Assembly: GCA_009885545.1 (NCBI GenBank)
Contig: VFKM01000128.1
Location: forward strand, 1-50,495
Source of the DNA: Flavobacteriales bacterium
GTDB taxonomy: Bacteria > Bacteroidota > Bacteroidia > Flavobacteriales_D > Crocinitomicaceae
Reading direction: 5' to 3'
DNA length: 50,495 nt
Shown: positions 1-7,494 of the stretch, piece after piece
Layout of the letters: every line of letters begins with the position of its first letter
Numbering within the stretch: position 1 is the first letter of the stretch
Made by a program: the position numbers and the translations under genes
Notes under the pieces: model-generated
What the model saw: the letters and a program-made list of their open reading frames with translations, nothing else
Database searches by the model: none
Told to the model about the DNA's origin: nothing

Positions 1-1233
1 TAATTGTTGAATGCCATTGGTACCTTTGATGAATTTCTTGAAAGGGAAAAATCGTGTGACGTTAACATTTAAAACTGGTGAAATTAATGACATATTTTGC
101 GTTAATGAATTTTGGCGAACAGACATTTTCATTCCCATTGAAAGAGGTTTGCCAGGAAATGCTCGGTTAATGTTTATGTCAGAATTAAAACTATTATTGA
201 AATATTGTGAATTCAAAGGGTCCAAATTGTTTTTTGATTTATTGTCAGAAATAAAATTCACATTTGCTGTGAAATTCCAAAATGGATTAGATTTTAGCTC
301 TTTTCTGTGAACCCAAATTACACTGAGTTTATTAGCGTTTGTATTTGTAGGGAAGCCACTTTTAAATTGCTGAAATCCTAAATCCAAATTTCCACGATAA
401 CCATATTTTTTAGCGTATTCCAAATTGTTTCGCAATCCCCAACTACCTCTTGAATAAATGTTGGCATAAACAGAGGTTTGAATGTGTTCATTTATTGGTA
501 AATAATACCCAAGGTTTTGAACACCGAATCCATAAATTGATAAAGGGACCAATTCTGGAAAAAGAATCCCATGTGTGCGTTCTTTTTGCTGTGGAATAAC
601 ACTAAAAGGCAATCCCAGTGGAGTAGGTACACCTTTCACCCAAAGGTTCATTGGGCCAGTAACGATTCTTTCATCAGGAATCATAACTGCTTTGGAAAGT
701 TGGAAATGATAATGTGGTTCTTCTAAATTACATGTTGTGAAACGACCATTTTTAAAATGAATTTCATCATTTGGATGCCGTTTTGCAACTCCCATATAAA
801 GATACATTTCGTCTTGTTGAATGGCCAATTCTTCAATGTATCCTTTTTCTGTAGTGAAATTATATCTGATACTAGAAGCTTTGATTTCTTCAGTTCCTTC
901 TGAAAATTTAGGAAATTCTACTTTATTACTATCCTTGTCATACGCGTATTGAGCTAAAATTTCATTTTTATCAAGGTCAATTAAAATATATCCAGCAGAC
1001 ATATTGATTTCCCCATTATTAACTTTTGCATCACCATAAAGATGGACTTGCTTGTTTTTTAAATCGGTATATATCGAATCTCTAGCCCTGTAATAAATTA
1101 TTTCTTCAAAGGAATCATCGTTTAAACGCAGTGTATCTTTAATCTGATTTGTTTGACAGTAACCAACCGAAGAATCAAACATTATTAACAATAAGCCGAA
1201 GATAAGTATCAGTATGGAACGTTTTTTGGTCAA
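1..1233 (-). CDS. LptD-like LPS assembly outer-membrane protein, C-terminal part beyond window
   Basis: An open frame of 411 codons runs without a stop from about 1233 to the left edge, so the 3' end is missing. It starts with a hydrophobic signal peptide (TKKRSILILIFGLLLIMFD), followed by an OstA-like region (residues about 45-170, with IYTDLKNKQVHLYGDAKVNN and SAGYILIDLDKNE) and then beta-barrel strands (VPLSIYGFGVQNLGYYLPIN). This is the layout of the Bacteroidota LptD-like family, which places lipopolysaccharide in the outer membrane. The only start giving a complete signal peptide is TTG at 1233; the first in-frame ATG (1182) would cut into the hydrophobic core. It is divergent from the amidase operon, sharing a 68-base intergenic region. 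Family call fairly sure, start less so. Confidence 0.75.
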   Translation of the reverse strand, partial: MTKKRSILILIFGLLLIMFDSSVGYCQTNQIKDTLRLNDDSFEEIIYYRARDSIYTDLKNKQVHLYGDAKVNNGEINMSAGYILIDLDKNEILAQYAYDKDSNKVEFPKFSEGTEEIKASSIRYNFTTEKGYIEELAIQQDEMYLYMGVAKRHPNDEIHFKNGRFTTCNLEEPHYHFQLSKAVMIPDERIVTGPMNLWVKGVPTPLGLPFSVIPQQKERTHGILFPELVPLSIYGFGVQNLGYYLPINEHIQTSVYANIYSRGSWGLRNNLEYAKKYGYRGNLDLGFQQFKSGFPTNTNANKLSVIWVHRKELKSNPFWNFTANVNFISDNKSKNNLDPLNSQYFNNSFNSDININRAFPGKPLSMGMKMSVRQNSLTQNMSLISPVLNVNVTRFFPFKKFIKGTNGIQQL

Positions 1234-1243
1234 AAATGAAATG

Positions 1244-1251
1244 TAAATTTG
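1244..1251 (+). promoter_or_regulatory. Candidate -7 promoter box of the amidase operon
   Basis: TAAATTTG matches the Bacteroidota -7 consensus TAnnTTTG exactly and lies 50 bases upstream of the ATG at 1302. The nearest upstream TTG (1226-1228) leaves a 15-base spacer, slightly short of the usual 17-23. Confidence 0.5.
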
Positions 1252-1301
1252 TTTTAAGTCATTAAATATGACTGCAAAACTATTAAAATTAGCTCTTCGT
1301 A

Positions 1302-2435
1302 ATGGAAAAAATATTGACATATAACAGATTCAAGCTGTTTTTATTGCTTCTTGCCATTTTTGGTGGAAGAAATTACTATGCTCAAAATACCATTGTGGAA
1401 CGACCTACAATTAAAACAATTGTTATTGATGCTGGACATGGAGGTAAAGACCCTGGATGTCATGGCGCTTCAGCCAATGAAAAGACTGTATGCCTATCAA
1501 TTGCTTTAAAGCTTGGTGATCAAATTAAGAAAAAATACCCTGGAATTAAAGTTGTTTACACGCGTGATAAAGACGTTTTTGTTGAATTAGATGAACGTGC
1601 AAATATTGCAAACAAGGCAAAAGCTGATCTATTCATTTGTATTCATGCGAATGCCGCAAGTCCAGCTGCATATGGTGCTGAGACATATGTATTAGGTTTG
1701 CACAGAACGGAATCTCAGCAAAAAGTAGCTGAAAGAGAGAATTCAACAATTTTTCTTGAGGATGATAAAGGAGAGAAATACAAAGATTTTGATATGTCAC
1801 CAGATGCTTTAATTGCAAGGCAAATCCAATTATCTGTATTTTTAGATCAATCTATAAGTTTTGCCGATAAGCTTCAGAAAGAATTCACGAAATTAAATAG
1901 ATATAACAGAGGTGTTAAACAAGCAGGATTTTTAGTCTTATACAAAACTACAATGCCGAGCGTTTTAATTGAAACGGGCTTTTTAACAAATCCATCCGAA
2001 GAAAAATTTCTAGCTGATACAACAGGACAAAAGAAAATGGCAACATCTATGTTTTCTGCGTTTGAGAGTTATAAAAATGAGCTGGAAGGGATTGACGATA
2101 AGACTGCTAATTCTGCAAATGAAATTACAGAAGAAGTTTCAATCCCAATTGAGAAAGATATCCATAAAGATAAAGTAGTTTTTAGAGTTCAAATTGAAAC
2201 CTCAGAAGTGAAAATTCCTTCTACATCAAACAAGTTTAAAGGGATTAAAGTATTTGAATACAAACAGGATAATTTATTTAAATACACTTTTGGCGAATAT
2301 GAAAAAGATTTTGCAGGAGCCAATAAATACAAATCTGAATTGAGAGAAATGGGTTATCAACATGCATTTGTTGTAGCCTTTCTTAACGGAGAGCGTATTA
2401 ATTTAGAAAAAGCGATTAAATTAGCAGAAAATTAA
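1302..2435 (+). CDS. N-acetylmuramoyl-L-alanine amidase (Amidase_3 family) with C-terminal SPOR-like region
   Basis: This is a periplasmic zinc enzyme that cuts the bond between N-acetylmuramic acid and the stem peptide during cell separation. A signal peptide covers about residues 1-28. The Amidase_3 domain begins at IVIDAGHGGKDPG; expected zinc and catalytic residues are H46, E60, H115 (FICIHANA) and E224 (VLIETGFLTNP). A charged insert at about residues 135-165 is typical of the Bacteroidota branch. Residues about 290-375 (VFRVQIETSEVKI, then AFVVAFLNGERI) look like a SPOR peptidoglycan-binding domain. It is the first gene of a tight operon; the next begins 4 bases after its stop. ATG start chosen because the signal peptide follows directly. 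Confidence 0.9.
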   Translation: MEKILTYNRFKLFLLLLAIFGGRNYYAQNTIVERPTIKTIVIDAGHGGKDPGCHGASANEKTVCLSIALKLGDQIKKKYPGIKVVYTRDKDVFVELDERANIANKAKADLFICIHANAASPAAYGAETYVLGLHRTESQQKVAERENSTIFLEDDKGEKYKDFDMSPDALIARQIQLSVFLDQSISFADKLQKEFTKLNRYNRGVKQAGFLVLYKTTMPSVLIETGFLTNPSEEKFLADTTGQKKMATSMFSAFESYKNELEGIDDKTANSANEITEEVSIPIEKDIHKDKVVFRVQIETSEVKIPSTSNKFKGIKVFEYKQDNLFKYTFGEYEKDFAGANKYKSELREMGYQHAFVVAFLNGERINLEKAIKLAEN

Positions 2436-2439
2436 AGTT

Positions 2440-3477
2440 TTGAAGATCTCTAAAGAAATTAAAACAGGTTTAATTACCATTGCAGCAATTGGATTATTGA
2501 TAGCTGGAGTCAACTTTTTGAAAGGAAATAGTTTCTTTGGTGGTGACGATGTGTATTATGCGTATTTCCCCAATTCTGGAGGTGTACCAGTTGCCGGATC
2601 AGTTATGGTAAATGGAGTTGCCGTTGGTAAAGTTTTAAGTATTGACCTTACTGACAGTAAGGATAGTTTAAAAAAGGTTTTGATTACTTTTAATATTCAA
2701 GAAGACAATTTTAAAATCTCTAAAGGTTCTAAAATTGAAGCTGGTTCTGTTGATTTATTTAACAAGGGCTTATTGCTTTCACTTAATCCTGATATTTCGA
2801 AAGGCTTTTACAAACCAGGAGATAAAATGCAAGGAGTTGTTACAACAGATATAACGACCCAAGTAAAAGCTTACGCCGACCCTTTAGTTCAGAAGGTTCA
2901 AACGGCATTGAGTTCAATTGATAAAATGGTGAATTCCTTATCTGCATTTTGGGACACTACAGCCACTTCGGAAATAAAAGGAAGCTTGAAAGAATTGCAA
3001 ATAGCGATTCATAAATTAGGAAATGTTGCAGGTGAAGTTGAATCACTTGTTGGGGAAGAAAAAGTGAAGTTTGGAAGAATTATGTCGAACGTAGAAAGTA
3101 TTTCACTGAATCTTAAGAAAAGTAATGATCAGATAACAGCAGTGCTTGGAAACGCGAAAAAAATTACAGACGATTTAGTGACTGCAGATTTCAAAACTGT
3201 TATTGGAAATGCATCTTCAACATTAAAGAATCTTAATAATGTTTTAGATAAAGCTCAGAATGGAGAAGGTACACTTGGTAAACTGTTAGGAGATGAAAAA
3301 CTGTATAATGAATTGGTAAACACCAATAAAGAACTTCAAAATCTCGTTAACGATTTGCAATTACATCCTGAAAGATATATACACTTCTCCCTTTTAGGCG
3401 CAAAAACTAAGGGTGTCCCTATGACATCAAGTGAGGAAAAGAAATTAAGACAACTATTGGACTCTGTTCCAAATTAA
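2440..3477 (+). CDS. MCE/MlaD family lipid-transport protein
   Basis: The product is anchored by one N-terminal helix (residues about 10-26) and carries an MCE domain (about 38-118, with YYAYFPNSGGVPVAGSVMVN and GVAVGKVLSID). A long helical, coiled-coil-like tail (about 140-320) follows, as in MlaD-type proteins that move phospholipids between the inner and outer membranes. It starts with TTG at 2440 (reading MKISKEIKTGL); no ATG lies near, and the family's conserved N-terminus begins exactly here. It is 4 bases behind the amidase and 9 bases ahead of the Fe-S protein, so translation is probably coupled. No MlaE or MlaF partner is in the window. Confidence 0.85.
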   Translation: MKISKEIKTGLITIAAIGLLIAGVNFLKGNSFFGGDDVYYAYFPNSGGVPVAGSVMVNGVAVGKVLSIDLTDSKDSLKKVLITFNIQEDNFKISKGSKIEAGSVDLFNKGLLLSLNPDISKGFYKPGDKMQGVVTTDITTQVKAYADPLVQKVQTALSSIDKMVNSLSAFWDTTATSEIKGSLKELQIAIHKLGNVAGEVESLVGEEKVKFGRIMSNVESISLNLKKSNDQITAVLGNAKKITDDLVTADFKTVIGNASSTLKNLNNVLDKAQNGEGTLGKLLGDEKLYNELVNTNKELQNLVNDLQLHPERYIHFSLLGAKTKGVPMTSSEEKKLRQLLDSVPN

Positions 3478-3486
3478 AAATAAGAA

Positions 3487-4803
3487 ATGATTTCAAGTAT
3501 TCTATTTGGATTATTGTTTATAGGTGGATTTGGATTTTTTACTTATAACATATATAAAATTCGTGCAAACGTACTCTTAGGAAGAGATATCGATAGAAAA
3601 GGAAACAAGTTTGAGCGTTGGAAAACAATGACACTTGTTGCTTTAGGGCAAAAGAAAATGTTTTCTCGTCCAATTCCAGCATTGTTACATTTGGCGCTAT
3701 ATGTTGCTTTTGTAATTACACAAATTGAGTTAATCGAAATCATAGTTGATGGCCTTTTCAACCAGCATCGTTATTTTTATGAGTCATTAGGGAGTTTTTA
3801 TACCTTCATAATTAGCTTCATAGAAGTGCTATCTGTTTTAGCTCTTATTGCTACAGTTATCTTTTTGTCAAGAAGAAACTTATTGAAGCTTCCTAGACTA
3901 AATATGAAAGAATTAGCTGGTTGGCCAAAAAAGGATGCCAATTTGATTTTAATAATGGAAATTGTATTAGTCACATGTATTTTTACAATGAATGGGGCAG
4001 ATGAGGCAATTAGATTATTAGAAAATAAAGGAAGCTACGGTTTTTCAATTAGTAGTTATGTTGGTCCTTTGTTTTTTGGAGGAATACAATCTATAGAAAC
4101 ATTACATATTATTGAACATATTGGATGGTGGGGTCATTTCTTTATGGTTTTAATGTTTCTAAATTACCTGCCTTATTCAAAGCATTTCCATATTCTATTG
4201 GCTTTTCCTAATACGTATTTTTCTAATCTCGAAAAGAAAGGAAAACTTACTAATATGGAGTCAGTTACAGCTGAGGTTAAATTAATGATGGATCCGACTG
4301 CTGATCCGTATGCAACACCTGCAGAATCTTCGTCGGAACCGCAGCGTTTTGGTGCAAAAGATGTAACAGATTTGACTTGGAAAAACTTGCTTGACGCCTA
4401 TACATGTACTGAATGTGGAAGATGTACATCATCCTGTCCTGCTAATATCACAGGTAAATTGTTATCACCACGAAAAATCATGATGGACACAAGGGATCGA
4501 TTAACTGAAGTTGGTGATAATCTTAGAAAACATGGAAAAGCTTTTTCCGATGGAAAAAGCTTACTTGGAGATTATATAACTGAAGAAGAAATTTGGGCTT
4601 GTACTTCGTGTAATGCATGTGTTCAAGAATGCCCTGTCAATATTGATCCATTATCGATAATCGTTGATTTAAGAAGATTTTTGGTGATGGAAGAATCTAA
4701 AATGCCAACGGAATTAACTGGAATGTTAACGAATATTGAAAACAATGGCGCTCCATGGCAATTTTCCCCAAATGATCGTTTAAACTGGGCAAATGAAGAC
4801 TAA
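3487..4803 (+). CDS. Membrane (Fe-S)-binding oxidoreductase subunit with two 4Fe-4S clusters
   Basis: The N-terminal half has several membrane helices (residues about 1-20, 60-80, 95-125, 155-170, 215-230) and resembles the cytochrome-b-like gamma subunit of nitrate reductase or HdrE. The C-terminal half carries two ferredoxin motifs: C307-x2-C310-x2-C313-x3-C317 and C372-x2-C375-x2-C378-x3-C382. This HdrC-like arrangement, with the CCG-domain protein at 5228 as partner, suggests a membrane-bound complex passing electrons between quinone or thiol substrates. The physiological substrate is unknown. The last 11 bases overlap the start of the HAD gene. Confidence 0.8.
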   Translation: MISSILFGLLFIGGFGFFTYNIYKIRANVLLGRDIDRKGNKFERWKTMTLVALGQKKMFSRPIPALLHLALYVAFVITQIELIEIIVDGLFNQHRYFYESLGSFYTFIISFIEVLSVLALIATVIFLSRRNLLKLPRLNMKELAGWPKKDANLILIMEIVLVTCIFTMNGADEAIRLLENKGSYGFSISSYVGPLFFGGIQSIETLHIIEHIGWWGHFFMVLMFLNYLPYSKHFHILLAFPNTYFSNLEKKGKLTNMESVTAEVKLMMDPTADPYATPAESSSEPQRFGAKDVTDLTWKNLLDAYTCTECGRCTSSCPANITGKLLSPRKIMMDTRDRLTEVGDNLRKHGKAFSDGKSLLGDYITEEEIWACTSCNACVQECPVNIDPLSIIVDLRRFLVMEESKMPTELTGMLTNIENNGAPWQFSPNDRLNWANED

Positions 4804-5224
4804 GAAACAAACTGAGTTAATCGGAATAATTGAGAATGGTAAATCTTTATCACCAATTCTCCCAAAAGATATTAAGAATTATTTAATTGACATAGACGGG
4901 ACAATTTGTGATGATATTCCTAATGAGGAGCCAGAAAGAATGTTAACAGCAGTGATTTTTCCAGATACGTTAGAGACAATTAGTAAGTGGTATAACGAAG
5001 GGCATATAATAACCTTTTTTACATCGAGATTAGAAGAACATAGAGAAGTTACAGAAGAATGGCTAAAAAACCATAATTTCAAATATCACGGTTTACTGAT
5101 GGGGAAACCTAGAGGAGGTAATTATCATTGGATCGACAACCATATTGTGAGAGCAACGCGTTACGAAGGAAAGTTTTCCGATTTGGTTGAAACAAGTGCT
5201 AGTATTCAAGTTTTTGAAAAATAA
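4793..5224 (+). CDS. Small HAD-superfamily hydrolase
   Basis: A 143-residue protein with HAD motif I LIDIDGTICDD (nucleophile D33, acid D35), a motif II-like FFTSR, and a later lysine and acidic pair (MGKPRGGNYHWIDNH). It lacks a large cap domain, so a phosphatase acting on a sizeable or phosphosugar substrate is likely. Relatives in Bacteroidota are often labelled phosphoheptose isomerase, but there is no SIS fold here. It overlaps the preceding Fe-S gene by 11 bases and ends 3 bases before the HdrB-like gene, so it sits between the two halves of the Fe-S complex. Superfamily is sure; substrate unknown. Confidence 0.75.
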   Translation: MKTKKQTELIGIIENGKSLSPILPKDIKNYLIDIDGTICDDIPNEEPERMLTAVIFPDTLETISKWYNEGHIITFFTSRLEEHREVTEEWLKNHNFKYHGLLMGKPRGGNYHWIDNHIVRATRYEGKFSDLVETSASIQVFEK

Positions 5225-5227
5225 GAT

Positions 5228-6016
5228 ATGAGTTTGAATGTACCAACAATGGCCTCAATGATGGCTCAAGGTGAAACACCTGACGTTCTTTTTTGGGTTG
5301 GGTGTTCAGGTAGCTTTGATGATCGTGCGAAGAAAATCACCAAAGCAATCGTGAAAATATTAAATAATTGCAATGTGAAATTTGCGGTTTTAGGAACAGA
5401 AGAAAGTTGTACTGGAGATCCTGCAAAAAGAGCTGGAAATGAATTTACTTTTCAGATGCAAGCAATGATGAATATCCAAGTTTTGAATGGATATGAAGTT
5501 AAGAAAATTGTTACAGCATGCCCACATTGTTTCAACACACTGAAAAATGAATACCCAGAGCTTGGAGGAAATTATGAAGTAATACACCATACTCAACTTA
5601 TTCAAGATCTAATAAATACTGGAAAAATTAGTCTGAAAGACGGCGGTGTCTACAAGGGAAAGAAAATTACTTTTCATGATCCATGTTATTTAGGCAGAGC
5701 AAATGACGTCTACGAAGCACCTAGAGAACTGATTGAAAAGTTAGACGCTGAGCTTGTGGAAATGAAACGTTGCAAAACGAATGGTTTGTGCTGTGGAGCA
5801 GGAGGAGCTCAGATGTTCAAGGAAGCAGAGAAAGGCAACAAGGAGATTAATATTGAAAGAACAGAGGATGCTCTTGAAACAAATGCTGATATAATAGCAA
5901 CTGGATGCCCATTTTGCAATACAATGATGACAGACGGTGTTAAGAATTTCAACAAAGAAGACTCAATACAAGTGTTAGACGTTGCTGAATTAATTGCTAA
6001 TGCAGCCGAATTGTAA
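5228..6016 (+). CDS. CCG-domain (Fe-S)-binding protein, HdrB/LutA/GlpC-like
   Basis: Two cysteine-rich CCG domains are visible. The first has WVGCSGSFDDRA and VTACPHCFNTLKNEYP; the second has FHDPCYLGRAND, GLCCGAGGAQMF and IATGCPFCNTMM. Such domains bind a non-cubane or 4Fe-4S cluster in heterodisulfide-reductase subunit B, lactate-utilisation LutA and glycerol-3-phosphate GlpC. The membrane partner is encoded at 3487-4803. In E. coli-type systems the two parts can be fused; here they are separate and split by a HAD gene. Cytoplasmic, with no signal peptide. A CoB-CoM (methanogen) substrate is not implied. Confidence 0.82.
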   Translation: MSLNVPTMASMMAQGETPDVLFWVGCSGSFDDRAKKITKAIVKILNNCNVKFAVLGTEESCTGDPAKRAGNEFTFQMQAMMNIQVLNGYEVKKIVTACPHCFNTLKNEYPELGGNYEVIHHTQLIQDLINTGKISLKDGGVYKGKKITFHDPCYLGRANDVYEAPRELIEKLDAELVEMKRCKTNGLCCGAGGAQMFKEAEKGNKEINIERTEDALETNADIIATGCPFCNTMMTDGVKNFNKEDSIQVLDVAELIANAAEL

Positions 6017-6020
6017 AATT

Positions 6021-6467
6021 ATGTTTGAATCATTCCCTGAAAACAGTCAAGTTTGGATCTATTCTTCAACACGTTTCTTCACAACTGAAGAAGAAAATTT
6101 CTTATCAAAAAATCTGGACCTATTTATTAATCAATGGGCGACACATGGAACAGAGTTATTTGCACAAGCGGCGGTTCTTCACCACTCATTTATTGTTATC
6201 GTTTCAGATGAAAGCAAAGTTAAATCTTCAGGATGTTCAGTTGATTCATCGGTCCGATTTGTAAAAGATCTTGGAAGGGAATTGAACATAGACTTTTTTA
6301 ATAGAATGTCAGTTTTACTGAAGAAAGAAGATGAATACAAACGCATTCATTTTTCTGAATTATCTTCCAATTTGGATTTTGAAATGTTTAATCCCCTTGT
6401 GAAAACTTTAAAAGATTTAAGAACGAATTGGCTCATCCCAGTTTCGAATTCTGAATTTGTCAATTAA
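6021..6467 (+). CDS. Conserved small Bacteroidota protein of unknown function (often mislabelled ABC transporter ATPase)
   Basis: A 148-residue soluble protein starting MFESFPENSQVWIYSSTRFF. The pattern WIYSSxRxFT..E, then W.THG and GCSVDSSVRFVKDLG, recurs in a Flavobacteriia family whose genes usually follow this same amidase-MCE-FeS-FeS run. It has no Walker A, Walker B or ABC signature, so the common database label ABC transporter ATPase is not supported. The ATG at 6021 is preferred over in-frame starts that overlap the previous gene, because family similarity starts there; it lies 4 bases after the upstream stop. Role unknown, presumably tied to the Fe-S complex or envelope operon. Confidence 0.7.
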   Translation: MFESFPENSQVWIYSSTRFFTTEEENFLSKNLDLFINQWATHGTELFAQAAVLHHSFIVIVSDESKVKSSGCSVDSSVRFVKDLGRELNIDFFNRMSVLLKKEDEYKRIHFSELSSNLDFEMFNPLVKTLKDLRTNWLIPVSNSEFVN

Positions 6468-6501
6468 TTTCGTTATTTGGCAAACTTCGAGTTAGATAGA
6501 T

Positions 6502-7494
6502 TCATCGTTCCTTATTCTTTTTCCCTCCAAATCGTATACCACCAAGTAGTTTTATCGTGTAAAATGTTTGTCTATAAATAAAATCATCAAAGCGAATAGA
6601 TTTATTATCAAAATCGGTTATTAGGAATACAAAAAACTTCGGAACAGAATATCCTCCAATCAGTCGAATGTCATATCTTGGAGCTAATCCTAAGAAACTC
6701 CGTGAAACATCATCCTTACTGTAAAACTTTGATTGTACAGAAAATCCTACACCAAATAAGGTTGAAAATTGCCAATTTTTCACTTTGTTGACATAAGCGT
6801 AACCAGGAATAACTCCAAAATCAACAGAAGAAATGGTGCTCGCAGAAGTTTTAGTATTTGATGAGTCGATTAAAACTTCCGGAACAATGGAATTACTTCC
6901 ATTGTTAAGACCAAAGATATTTAATGAATATTTTAAATACCAGGTTTTTACTTCTCTGTTGTAGTGCCCAGTTTTTCCTTTTAATGCAGATATTTTAAAG
7001 TTTTTGTCATGGAAATACCAAGCATTGGCTGAAAAACTTAAAGTATTTATGTTGGACTGAATGTCATGTGGTTGTAGTTTATTAAGGGTATCGTTCCATT
7101 TGTAAGCGTCGATGATTGCATATCCTTTATAGCTTCTAAAATCAACGTCAAAAAAAGTTTTTTTTATGGTAAAATCAAACCCGAGATTAAATGGTATTGT
7201 CTTACCATAATTACTAACAGATTTTACATTTCCTGGTAATGGGATGCCAATTCTAAAAGAAAACCATTTATAAGAAATACCAAAACCTAAAATCGTCCTG
7301 AAATTGTTTTTATATTTTAATTTATCTAAAGTTGAATTATACGGATAATGTACTGAGAATGGGGCAGAAGTATAACCTATATCAGTATATAAAATCACTT
7401 TGTTTTTAAATAGGGTATAGGGTAATGAATCCTGTTGACCCAACAAGTTAAATGAAAGTAAACCAAATAATGACAATAATATTTTATTTTTCAA
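6502..7494 (-). CDS. DUF4421 family outer-membrane-like protein
   Basis: A 330-residue protein with a signal peptide (MKNKILLSLFGLLSFNLLGQ) and many short amphipathic beta strands, such as FRTILGFGISYKWFSFRIGI and IPFNLGFDFTIKKTFFDVDF, ending IKLLGGIRFGGK. This fits the DUF4421 family, predicted outer-membrane barrels common in Bacteroidota with no known function. The start overlaps the 3' end of the S9 peptidase gene by 11 bases on the same strand, so the two are probably co-transcribed. It is tail-to-tail with the gene ending at 6467, with only 34 bases and no clear terminator between. Confidence 0.75.
   Translation of the reverse strand: MKNKILLSLFGLLSFNLLGQQDSLPYTLFKNKVILYTDIGYTSAPFSVHYPYNSTLDKLKYKNNFRTILGFGISYKWFSFRIGIPLPGNVKSVSNYGKTIPFNLGFDFTIKKTFFDVDFRSYKGYAIIDAYKWNDTLNKLQPHDIQSNINTLSFSANAWYFHDKNFKISALKGKTGHYNREVKTWYLKYSLNIFGLNNGSNSIVPEVLIDSSNTKTSASTISSVDFGVIPGYAYVNKVKNWQFSTLFGVGFSVQSKFYSKDDVSRSFLGLAPRYDIRLIGGYSVPKFFVFLITDFDNKSIRFDDFIYRQTFYTIKLLGGIRFGGKKNKER

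Noticed and set aside
4793-5224. Phosphoheptose isomerase
   Set aside because: No SIS domain; the sequence shows HAD motifs instead.
3487-6016. Methanogen-type heterodisulfide reductase
   Set aside because: The motifs are shared by many Fe-S oxidoreductases; nothing else suggests CoM or CoB chemistry.
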